Assembly (NCBI GenBank): GCA_037179385.1 | Contig: CM074188.1 | Span: 17,625,318 to 17,689,317 of the forward strand | Source: Holothuria scabra | Taxonomy: Eukaryota > Echinodermata > Holothuroidea > Aspidochirotida > Holothuriidae | Length of the DNA stretch: 64,000 nt | Reading direction: 5' to 3' | In this document: positions 34,301 through 44,800 of the stretch, in pieces | How positions within the stretch are numbered: the stretch's first letter is position 1 | Layout: every line of letters begins with the position of its first letter | Made by a program: the position numbers and the translations under genes | The notes under the pieces: generated by a model | Told to the model about the DNA's origin: nothing | Database searches by the model: none | The model's input: only the letters and a program-made list of their open reading frames with translations

Positions 34301-35369
34301 TCATATTTAAGCTTATGTTTTCACGAAGAACTGAGTAAACTCTTGTTCATGTAGTGTCGCGCTGGGTGTATAAGAAAAACAGGTTGAGTTTATAAGCCCC
34401 AAGGTGGCCAGAGGCGGTACTTCCCTAGCTTTCTTAGTTGAATGTAATCAAACTTCAATGTTTTCAGCACCTTTTTCAAAATTTTCCCCACGGTTGCCAC
34501 TTCTTTCAGTTTTGTAAATATTGGCGGGAGGGAATGAACTCCCAGTTATCTTCCACTTTTTATTGGGGGCTGATTCCCGGAGCCCCCTCCCGTCTCCACC
34601 ACCACTATATGACATGATTTCTCTGTAAGAAAGGACGTACGATACTCAAGGTGAAGAGATTTGCATGTCGGGAAGTTACACATGAAAGAGTGTAGTGCCA
34701 TTCAAAATATCGTTTTGACCTGATTTCGCATCTGTGTGAAGAAAACACTTCCAACATTTGAAGTCGAAGGATCAGAATGTGTTGTATATTAAGTGTCGGA
34801 ATGCTTTTGTCATTATTGTATTGTTAGGAAAAGATTGCATCCAGTTCTAATTTTATAGTTGAACTAATATTGCAATTGTCTCAAACCTATTCGTGCCAAT
34901 TAGGACAAACAGGCTCTCTCATATTTACTAAATGGGAGAAAGCCAAATAGGTATACAGGGAGTGACATGTTTATTTGTGGGTAATTTGCATTTTTTATTT
35001 ATTGTTTATTTATTTGCCTTTTTGTTTTATTCGATCTCACATAGTATTATTCTAGAATGATTTACACGGGTGCTTATAACTGAATAATTAAAACAGTTAA
35101 AAAATTTAGAAAATATTACAAACAACAACATTTATTATGGTTTATATTTACATTGAGTACTTACTTGCAGTGTAACAAATCATGAACTGCCACGTGAATA
35201 TCCATCCAACTTTTCGATAGGAGAAGCTACTCTGTTTGACCACTGGTTCTAGAATAACTCCAAACGCCTTGACATCACCGTCGAAGAACATGAGACTCAT
35301 ACAGCGAGCAACAAATGCTCCTACACGAGCAATACTTACTGAGCTTGTCCACTTAATTTTATTCATCAT
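28361..35369 (-). CDS. SLC16 (monocarboxylate transporter)-like MFS protein, 4 exons
   Basis: Exons are 35165-35369, 32851-33000, 31049-31846 and 28361-28503 (stop TAA). All introns are GT-AG and phase 1, and the joined frame is 432 codons (431 residues), normal for SLC16. Twelve hydrophobic segments can be placed, with a charged loop (about residues 195-240) between segments 6 and 7. Recognisable pieces are TPLVSYLISGTMGYRLWMV (segments 2-3), AYALSNLGSNLGIALFPLLL (segment 5) and LPQVAVFLSTICGASGFLGK (segment 8). The N-terminal DGxWGW signature is not present. In segment 8 the positions aligning with the Asp and Arg of MCT1-4 proton coupling appear to be Gly/Ser and Lys, so proton-lactate cotransport is doubtful; substrate unknown. 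The start is the double Met at 35369/35366; an upstream exon is possible. A hAT copy sits in the last intron. Confidence 0.85.
29303..30803. mobile_element. hAT-like non-autonomous transposon, copy 2 (1501 bp)
   Basis: The left end is CAGTGGCGTAGCTACGGAGG. The right end inverted is CAGTGGCGTAGCCAGGATGG. The flanks CCTTTGCG (29295-29302) and CCTTGGCG (30804-30811) agree at 7 of 8 bases. It lies in the last intron of the SLC16-like gene. Compared with copy 1 it carries an extra block around 30665-30730 (GCGCCAACCGATGGTGGCGC) related to the 206-bp repeat monomers. The left end also has a short internal duplication of GGCGTAGC-ACGGAGGGGCCTTGG. Confidence 0.85.
33001..35164 (-). other. Intron 1 of the SLC16-like gene
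   Basis: A phase-1 intron bounded by GTAAGT (35164-35159) and a TTTCAG ending at 33001. It contains an A-run at 33018-33042 and a dispersed-repeat fragment at about 33385-33470, with no other gene seen. Confidence 0.75.
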
Positions 35370-36536
35370 ATGGTCCACTTCCTGGTGACTTCCATCAAGC
35401 AAGTTCTTTTTCCTTTTTATGAACTTCCTATGGTACAATACAACCTCAGAAAATAAGTGCCGGATCGAGTATGGTGAACAGTTGTTCAATAATGCAGTTT
35501 ACGTGATACCAGCATATTGTGGTGTAGAAAAAAATCCATTTCGGTATGATTTCTCTTCCATGCATCTGATAAGCTCAATCGTAGTGGTTGGAACAGATGG
35601 TATCTTATGTATTTGATTTTAAGAATTGGCACGTATTGTAAGATAAATTATGCTTAAAACAACGCCATATATGCACAACTACAATTGAAGTGAAACGACT
35701 GGCACTGTAACACAATTTCACATAAAATACTAGGAAGACACCAGACAGTTGTTTTATAGAACGCTTTAAACCATATATCCGGCGAATCAGACATTTTGAC
35801 GGGGACCCTGGATATGATGGATAAATCAGAAAACTACAGGGACTTATTTTAGAATAATCACGGTTTGTAAACTTGTAAACAAAGGATTTGTCATCATCTT
35901 CATTTATTGTCTACGTGAATTTCAAATCCTCATATTCAGTGAAGTTGAAAAAATTAAGATACACTTCAGTGTACAACTATCCACCGAACAGGTAAGGAAG
36001 GAATTAGAAGATGATGGACCCCAGTAATGGCCGACTAAAATCAGACCATCACAATCTGTCCGGATTCGTCTATATGTTGTAACTTTGGAAAAAGTTTCTT
36101 ACAATGTCTTTCGAATATATCTTCACCCGTTTACCAATCTTCAAAGCCCTCTTCCAACATAACCTCTCGCCCGTCCGAGAAAAATCTCAGTCTCTGTCCC
36201 TGCTGGCATAATAAACAAAACATAACACTATGTCAGGTTGGTTGCGAGGTGATTTTATCTGGGTGAAGTGTCGCCATTTGATGGTACGCAAAGCGTACCA
36301 AGGATTTTTTCCGTCAAGATTGCCCCCTCGGAAACGTTAAGTCCTTGGAATCGGAACTGGCCTCGAATAGCTGTCACTACACTTGGACTCGAATTTGAGT
36401 CCAGTCGTGTCTCCGAGTCCACTTAAATGAAATCATAAATGAAGAAAATTTGAGCTGTGGCTTTTTCACACTATTCACGTATCGAGAAGAATTGATCTTT
36501 TCTGTTAAAATATCTCTGCCAAGACTGTACGTTTAG

Positions 36537-37300
36537 CATGGGCGTAGCTAGGGTTTGTGGCACTCGGGGCAAGAAACGAAATAGGAGCTCCTACCCCCAT
36601 CTACGGGGGGTATCTCATGAATACTTACACCACTCAAGATCTTAAATAGAACAAATGTTAAAGTCTGACCCAAAGGACTTCAGTGATTGCATTATTCATG
36701 TTTTAAACCACAACCACAACGTTTTTATTTACCTGAATTATTTACTAGACGATGAGCTATAACAGTAGTTGATTACAGGTTTACCTTTCGTGTTTTGCTT
36801 CTGCGAATATATCGATTACATCATCAGAATATAATGTATTGGTTTCCCCAGACTCGATGCTGAGGAGTGCAAATGCAGTTAGTCTTGACTGTCCCATGGT
36901 GGCTCTGAGATACGGGAAAATAAGTTTTAACTTGCTGAGAGACCGTTCAAAAAATTGGCGGCGCTATGTCGTAATTAGCCTTATGGATTTCTGTGCAGAA
37001 ATTCTCTGGCTTTCTAATAAAATACGTAGAAAGTCTGTAGGGTGTATGGTCAGCCAGCGAGAATTCTCGCAAAACTTGATGGACTGTTGCCGATTTATGC
37101 ATTCATTTGCCCCTTCTCTAGTTTATATTGACATTATTATGTCAATATTACTAAATTATTAATTGATGAAAGATGAAATTGCTATATCAATGTGCAAATG
37201 GTAGGTCCAACATTTTTTTAAGTGATCTGGATTTGGCGCCCCCTAGCTGGAGCCCGGCGCTACTTGCCACCCCCCCCCCCCCGGGCTAGCTACGCCAGTG
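36537..37300 (-). mobile_element. hAT element remnant with transposase C-terminus (764 bp)
   Basis: The ends are CATGGGCGTAGCTAGGG on the left and, inverted, CACTGGCGTAGCTAGCCCGG on the right. The flanks ACGTTTAG (36529-36536) and ACTTTTAG (37301-37308) agree at 7 of 8 bases. On the minus strand, 36960 to 36840 encodes the hAT dimerisation region: ERSLSKLKLIFPYLRATMGQ followed by RLTAFALLSIESGE. An in-frame stop lies a few codons upstream and the rest of the transposase is missing, so it is an internally deleted dead copy. It shows that the CAGTGGCGTAGC termini seen across the window belong to hAT transposons. Confidence 0.85.
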
Positions 37301-39112
37301 ACTTTTAGCTTCAAAGGTATTTTGGTATATTATTTTTCAGTAAACTTTGTGCCTAAATATGCAATAACTAATTTTCGAGGTTTTACTGCACATTTAGTAT
37401 AAGACTGAGGGAGCTCGGAACTAAGGCTCCTCTTTGACTTTCATCGAGAAGAATTTATCGTTTTCTGTTAAAATATTTCTATTTATAAGACTGCACTCCT
37501 AGCTTCAAAGGTAATTTAATAAGTCATTTTAAAGTAAGGCTTGCCTATGTATGCGATGATCAATATTCAAGTTTCTTTTTACTCCACATATAGTATATGA
37601 GACGGTCTCTACTCGGTTCTGGCTAGAGTCCTCTGAACTATGGCTCGGCTTTGACTTAAGGTTGCCGGACCCTAAACTGGCCCAGAATTGGGGCCAGTGA
37701 CGTCGAAATTGGCTCGGACTCGTGCTATGGGAATAGCTCTGCTGTACGGCTGTTTTAGTTAACTCTTTTTCGACATTTTTATGATGCAGAAATTAAAAAA
37801 AAAAAAGTAAAAAAAAAAATACATGCATACATGCTTGCTTCTTTCAAAGGACACAAGTTACCCACTTTTAGCAACATTTATTGGTTTAGCCAAAAGGAGA
37901 TAACGTGTCATTACAAAGTTTCCGGTGCCCCCTTTTCCCCAAATGAAAATTTTAAGTTGTAAAAATACGTGCAAAACGGGACAAATATCGTTAACGTATC
38001 AACTTGGTTTGCAAGAAGACACACTTTTGTTCAATTAGACAATTAAAATAATAAGAGCACAAAATACTCTCAAAACTACATTTTTGCTGCTCACTTCGCA
38101 CGGAACTTTTCTGAACTTGTACAGTACGGCTTTACTGGAAAGTATGTAGTTCTGTTTTCATTAGCTATGGGCTCACAACAGTCTTCAATTCACCTAATGA
38201 ACACTCTTTAACAAAATATTTCTTGATTAGCTGTTGTCATTGTATTGTATCGATTGTATTCTTTGTTAGAGTTAGGTATTAGACCAGGGATTAGTGCTAT
38301 CGTTAGCAAGTTAAGAAATCGGGGACTACGCGCAATCTTTAATACGGAATCCCCTGTAATCTACATCACATATCTTGGCTTTGTGCACAGTTATAACAGC
38401 GAGTGTTGCCATGTCATGCCGGTAATCTATCGTATAAAGGTAATCGGCCTTTTCGCTAAGATCATGTGTAGTGTCTGTTCTTTTCATCCATTCAAGAATG
38501 GAGCCATGCATAACAGACCAATAGAGTAAATGGTCTAAAAGGCCTTGAGGTTGGTTAAGTGTTGTCCTTAAGTGGACGTATAGTTTCTTCGGGAAGCAGT
38601 TTAAAGTTTGGTTTTGCCGAACGGCCCTTTGCCAGAGGGTCGCGGGGACTTGGGAAAAAGTATTTTACTTCATTGTTATTCATTTCATCAAAATGTTCGC
38701 TCAATTTTGTTTTTAAAAATGAAACATCTTGAAAAGACAGATTAGTGAGATAATAATAGCAGTGTAAATATGAAGTTCATTTTCATTGAAAAGGAGGTAT
38801 GAAAATCATTACACGTGGGTTATTAATGATCGTAATAAGAAAGTTGCCATCCGTTAATGATGAAGCTACAACGCGGTGTTTCAAAATATGACGTCACGTG
38901 CCTGAACACTTCAATTAGCACGGGAACTTGACCTCCTGAATCCTCTCGAATGGAGGTGTATCCAAGCACCTGCACATCCGGGATCATAAAGTGAAGATAT
39001 CTTTACAACACTAACTTGTTGAAACTTTCTTTCACATTTCCGATACCAAAATTTCCTCACGTCTTTGACGGGGGCGCACCAAGGCTAGTCTGAGAGGAAA
39101 TCAAATCTCTAG
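37301..39112. other. Non-coding region
   Basis: No gene supported. 37430-37660 contains sequence related to the left flank of the hAT remnant (GAGAAGAATT-ATC-TTTTCTGTTAAAATAT, also at 36483), i.e. a short dispersed repeat. The second copy of the 10541 repeat is at 38205-38330. Confidence 0.5.
38205..38330 (+). repeat. Dispersed repeat, copy 2
   Basis: Matches 10541-10680 through TTGTATCGATTGTATTCT and GGGATTAGTGCTATCGTTAG, diverging beyond both ends. Class unknown. Confidence 0.65.
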
Positions 39113-39136
39113 CCACTCTTTCTCGAGAAAGAGTGG
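39113..39136. repeat. 24-bp perfect palindrome
   Basis: CCACTCTTTCTC is followed directly by its exact complement GAGAAAGAGTGG, centred on an XhoI-type CTCGAG. It lies 57 bp from a larger foldback element. Confidence 0.9.
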
Positions 39137-39193
39137 TTAATCTCGTTCATTGCAGAAAATATGAGAGAAATATGCTTCAAGTAATTACAATTA

Positions 39194-39363
39194 GGGAATA
39201 AAGTCAATGGTGCCCATGTCTCTACATCAGATTCGAACAGGCTATGACGTCACGCATATGGGCTGAGAGACCCGAGGCGAAGCCGAGGGTCTCTGCCTAT
39301 ATGCGTGACGTCATAGCCTGTTCGAATATGATGTAGAGACATGGGTACCATGACTTTATTCCC
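39194..39363. mobile_element. Foldback element with two CRE palindromes (170 bp)
   Basis: Left arm GGGAATAAAGTCAATGG... pairs with right arm ...CCATGACTTTATTCCC over about 75-80 bases with few mismatches. The centre is GAGACCCGAGGCGAAGCCGA-GGGTCTC. Each arm holds a TGACGTCA (39245-39252 and 39306-39313), the consensus cAMP-response element. No coding capacity; looks like a hairpin MITE. Confidence 0.85.
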
Positions 39364-41816
39364 ATTCATAAATACTTTAATTTCGAGAAGTTTAGAAGGG
39401 AAAAGGCTTTCTTTTTTATGAATTTTCCATTGATCATCAATTATTCTCCTTAATTTGGCTTAAGTTTCACGAAGTGCTCGTACAGGTGTACGTTACCATG
39501 ACATTGACATTGAATAGCGTAGCGAGAAGCTGTATTAATATTACTGCAATGCACAGTAGAGTAGCTAGCTAGCTACACGCTACCTTCGTCGCTTGTACGT
39601 ACCGTATGTACACAGTCATGACTCATAGTCATACAATGATACAGTCATAGGCCTTCCTTTTGCCGTCTATTTGACTAATAAGTTATATTCTGGAAGTCTT
39701 GAAAGAGGTCATATTTGGAACGATTTATCTCTTGGATTTGGGACTATAGTCGTGAATAGTTCCACTAAAATTATATACTAGCTCGAGGATCTGTGGTTTG
39801 GTTTATATTGCTCACTGTGACGTTTGTCTTTGACAACGTCCTGCTATACGTTGTTGAACACAGACTAAACAACTAACGTTAGGCTAACATAGCGTTAGAC
39901 CTAGCCTTTCAACTTAGGGTTACGTTGTTTTCGAAATGAGGCTGAGTCAGTAAACTAGCTTGACCTTTTTGAGTGGAACTTTATGGAACCAGAAATACTT
40001 GCCTTTACTAACGGTGGCTGTCGCTATTCCTAAAGTTTTCATTGCAGAGAGAATCTATCACAATCTTGATGACGTTGTCGATGCAGTAAGCAGGCTACTT
40101 GGGCCGGCTGAGGCTCTTCTTAATATTATCACATCTCATTTCCTTTGGCGATTCTGGTGCTTAATTTCCTAACATAGGCCTAGCTAATGGTGCACAGAAT
40201 ACTTGACCAAGCCTTATGTATGGAATATGCGAGATGGGCTTTTAAGGTTAGTGAGTAACGTTATACTCGGACACTCATTTCAAAAGTGCTTTTTTTCATC
40301 GCCCCAGAGAGGGCAGAGGTTTCGAGTCTAACTGAGGTAGGCCTAGGCCTAGGAAGTCATGTAGTCCTACTTATATGTCTTTTTCTCATCAACAGCGTAC
40401 CATATCAATATTTACACGATCGGGGTCTAAGCCTAGCCTAGGCCTAGGCCCTTTGTGGACTTTGAAACACTAACAAGACCTTCACATAATATTCTCTGAA
40501 TTAAAGGTCTGAAATCTGATTAGGACCTAATTTATTCGTTTCAATGTACACACAACATTGCGGTCAACCAAATATGTTTACATTTTAAGTTGGACAGTTA
40601 TGGGGTAAATTACAGTCGTATGTCTTAATTGCTTAAAACGTCAGACACCATTATGAAGTAGTTGGGCTAGTATGTGTGCTATGTATGTGACCTAAAACTA
40701 TGTAGTCAAGCCTACATATACCTTGTGTCAGCAAAGCTGTGTTTATGGTCATGTTGATCAAAAACTTTCTCTCCATACACCCTATGTCTCTACACTGGAT
40801 TAGAACATGGGTAACTGACCAATCACAAGCCAGCATTCTCAAAAAGTATTTATGAATGTTAATTGTCAACCCAATAAATCACATACAAGAAATCTTTTCA
40901 TTTATTTTTTCCGGCTCCCTTATCGACCACCGTAAATGCAACTCAGATGCCGTAATGTGAGGACCTCTAGCCTTGATCAAGACGTTAGAACATGTTTCAT
41001 TGAAAGAGGTGTTGTTAGGACCTCACTGTACAGTTCTTCAGATCTTACAAACTGAGGGCGCTTGTCAATTAGACTGTATCTAATCGATGTTTCCTTCAGT
41101 AACATAGTATCGATTGAAATTTGGGAAAACAGGTAGAGGGAGAGTATACAGTAGTCTGTACGAATGTTGTGTACTTTCAACTAAGTCTATGGTCTTGAGC
41201 AAGACTGGGACTCCTCATTTCTCCTGTACGGTAGTGTTTTGTAATTTGACCTAGTCGCGAGGGAGAGGACTTTCTTGACGGTCTCGGTTTCACTCAATAT
41301 AAAAACATGACACTATGTAAAGTAAGTATAAACCTCTTTATATTATGAAACAAATTGACTATAAACAATTTCAAAATAACATTTTTTGTGGTCATATTTC
41401 GGAATTCATATATGGGCAGATAAACCGTCACATGACAATGTATCCCCCTGAATGCATCCAGTGTCTCTACTTAAAAACACACTTCACGTGCATAAAATAT
41501 AATATTTTAAGTGGTTTTGATTAACATGTCTGATTACTATTGGGGATTAAATACACTGTTTCTAATTGAATATCACCTTCACTGCTTTTTAAAAGCGAAT
41601 AAGATGCTAATCCAATACGCGGGTTAGCAGGCTATTTATGCATAAAATAATTGCTTTTTGTCATTCATTGCTATTGCGTAGCAAAGTAGCGTCTTTAAAC
41701 ATATCCTGCTGCGCTAGGTGTACCCTGGATTCCAGGGAGCTGTGACAACTGAAAGAGCTCCCTACCTTAACGAACAAAATTTCACTGCACAGTTTTATTT
41801 TTCTTTTAAATTAAAA
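39364..41816. other. Non-coding region between foldback and membrane-protein gene
   Basis: No supportable gene. Short repeats of CCTAGGCCTAGG type occur at 40340-40452 and GCTAGCTAGCTA at 39557-39568. The 3' untranslated region of the next gene should begin left of 41817. No AATAAA close to the stop was assigned. Confidence 0.45.
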
Positions 41817-44800
41817 TTAAACTGATGCCATTACTACATGATTATTTCTTCTCTGACGAGTCAAAAAATATGCCACTCCACCGAAGATGGCCACGACAAC
41901 TAATACTGCCACCACTACCCCTACAAGGGTACCAGCTGCAGCACCCGAACCAGCAGAGAGTCCAGCATTGGCACTCGGCATACCGTTGGCATTATATGGC
42001 ATGTTAGGGTTATTTTCCCTCTGGTTAGGATTAACACCACCTCCCATACCATTGCCTGCACCACCAGGTCTTGCCATTGTTCCATCCCCACGACGAACCT
42101 CTCCCGAATTCTGGTTGGTGTTTCCTGCATTCGGATAATAATTGGTACCCTGGTTAGCCCGCGGCTGTCCTCCTTGCATTTGTATCCTTGGATGAGCCCA
42201 GACATCGACTGAGGGTGGATTGGTACTGCTGCCACCAGTATTGGGATCTACAGCACTGTTCTGGAACCAATTAAACCGACTTTGACTGTTTGAATTTGAA
42301 ACTGCTCCACCTTGTGGTGCCACGACGGGGTTGACCGCACCTCGTACTCCTCCACCGCCTGCCTGTGGACCTACAGTGTAGTGCCTGCTAGACTGAGAGT
42401 TTCCTACAACACCGGTTTCCCAAAAGTTGAACCATCTTCCTTTTGGTTTTTCTGTGGCCGAGCCGAATGTGGGAGCTCTTTGAGGTGTGTCACCAAATGC
42501 GATTCCTGTGAATTGAGAGAACGGGAGAGACGACGGGTTAGAGAAAGAATAAGAGTTCAAATCCCATTTTACAAGATGATTTCAATTACCATGACTCGGT
42601 CAACTCGACAGCGGCAGAAGGTTTTAAATATGTTTTTAGGAATGCTTTTTATTTGTTTTTTTCTCCATTTAATTGTTCATTTCTCTTTGTGTCCCATTTG
42701 GGAGTATATTAAACCCCCTAGAATCATATCGGCGTTTAATTTTCTAGCTGAGTCCTCGTCAATATCAGCACCCCAATAATTAAAATGTTCTTGCGTTGAA
42801 GATATATTGACTGTTAACTGAAGTGTCTTGAAATATTTGTTGGATGTTGCTTCTGACTGTGGTACTTTTGAAATATGATTATGTTTACAAATGGAATTTG
42901 GAAAAAATAAGTTTTAATGCAGACTTTCAAAACTTTGACCAATTCTAGTGCCATTTCAGTTGTATTACTCCGCTGTGTGAAATTCCCCTTTTAGGGATTG
43001 ATCAAGGCGGGAGCAATTATCATTAAAGGCTCTTAAACCTAAAATTTCAATGGTCATAATATGGAATCTACAAATGCCATAAGAACCTAAATTTTGAGTT
43101 TTAAAAGCGCACTATGTTTAGGTTGAAAACTTCTACAAGGAGCTACGGGGCAGGGTAGTAGCCTGATTTAGACAATAAGAAAAACCTGTAAGACATGTAA
43201 TTGATGGTAGACTACCTAAAATTATGGGCAGAACAGATGGAAAGTTAGTTAGTAAGTTTGACAGAGTTTTACCGCCAGTTTCCAACCTATTGATGCAAGC
43301 AAAGCCGGCCACGGCCTTTTTTTCCAGTTGTGGCCCACTGGATTGTTCCACTACTCCATTGCTTATGCCGAGCATCACGCATAGGGGGATGCGTTAGTTG
43401 TTCTATCACATCAGCTACTTTAAGCAATGACATTTACATTGAAATTGTAAATAAAATAAACTGTTATGTAGTTAACACATTTGATCAGCTATTTTTTCAA
43501 GCAAGTTAAAGGGGAAATGTAGTCACCCCAATCTACGGACTTCCTACACATGGACAGAGCATACTGCACTGTACATTGTCGCTACCGTAGTTGCAGAAAA
43601 AGCGCACCAAGATGGCCGTTGACAATGGTTTTGTGTGAAAGTTTGGACTTGCTCAAGTATATCCCCATATTTTGCAAGAAAGTTGAAATATTTTTGAAAT
43701 ATGGCAAGATAAAGCGCCTTTTTTTGGCCCCAGTCGATGGCGACCATCTACGGATAGGACGTACACGTTACGTGCCCTTATAGGAAGTCCGTGCCCCAAT
43801 CTAATATAGTCCTTAGACTGTCCTGTTTCATGATTTGCTCTAAGGAGGCATGTAGCAATATTTCTTCTTCTCAAATGTGATGTTTACTGCGAGTTACTGC
43901 TTGGTTTACCCTGAACGCGAATCATTGAATTCCTGACACATCTTGGAAAATACTTGGGAATAAGAGAAATAAAAAGAAAATTTGTGAGATTTAGTTATTG
44001 CTTCAAAATAAGTTTGAAGCGACTTCTCTTGCCCTTTAAGCATCACATACCAGAATGACGGGATGAGTATCACAAGTGATGTAACATGTCGTAAATGAGA
44101 TAACTTGGGCTATAGTGAATTCAGATGACAATGAGGAAGCGCAATAATTGTAATACTAAGCATTAGATTAATTTCACTATTCCTTAATCATACTAGGAAG
44201 TTTCATATTATTGAGAGGATGAAGAGGAAATTCAAGGATTTTGATCAGGTTTCCTCTTGCGGCAACACTCTCTAGTTTGTTAAAGGAGAAATCTTTTGAC
44301 TTGTCACGACCATGCTCAGCAGCGACGTCATGGGGATGAGAGGGCTAAATGCCCCTTAGAGTTTGCCCTTGTTCCCTAGTTTTAAAGGAGTTATGACGAT
44401 AAGGGGTTAAATCAACCAAAAAAATGAATAAGACTTAGACTCCTGAAACTTAATTTCTTATCCAGAGATGCTTCATGATTTGCTCTAAGGAGGCATGTAG
44501 CAATATTTCTTCTTCTCAAATGTGATGTTTACTGCGAGTTACTGCTTGGTTTACCCTGAACGCGAATCATTGAATTCCTGACACATCTTGGAAAATACTT
44601 GGGAATAAGAGAAATAAAAAGAAAATTTGTGAGATTTAGTTATTGCTTCAAAATAAGTTTGAAGCGACTTCTCTTGCCCTTTAAGCATCACATACCAGAA
44701 TGACGGGATGAGTATCACAAGTGATGTAACATGTCGTAAATGAGATAACTTGGGCTATAGTGAATTCAGATGACAATGAGGAAGCGCAATAATTGTAATA

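Noticed and set aside
36839..37162. 107-residue plus-strand frame
   Set aside because: The minus strand of the same bases encodes the hAT dimerisation motif, so this is the antisense shadow.
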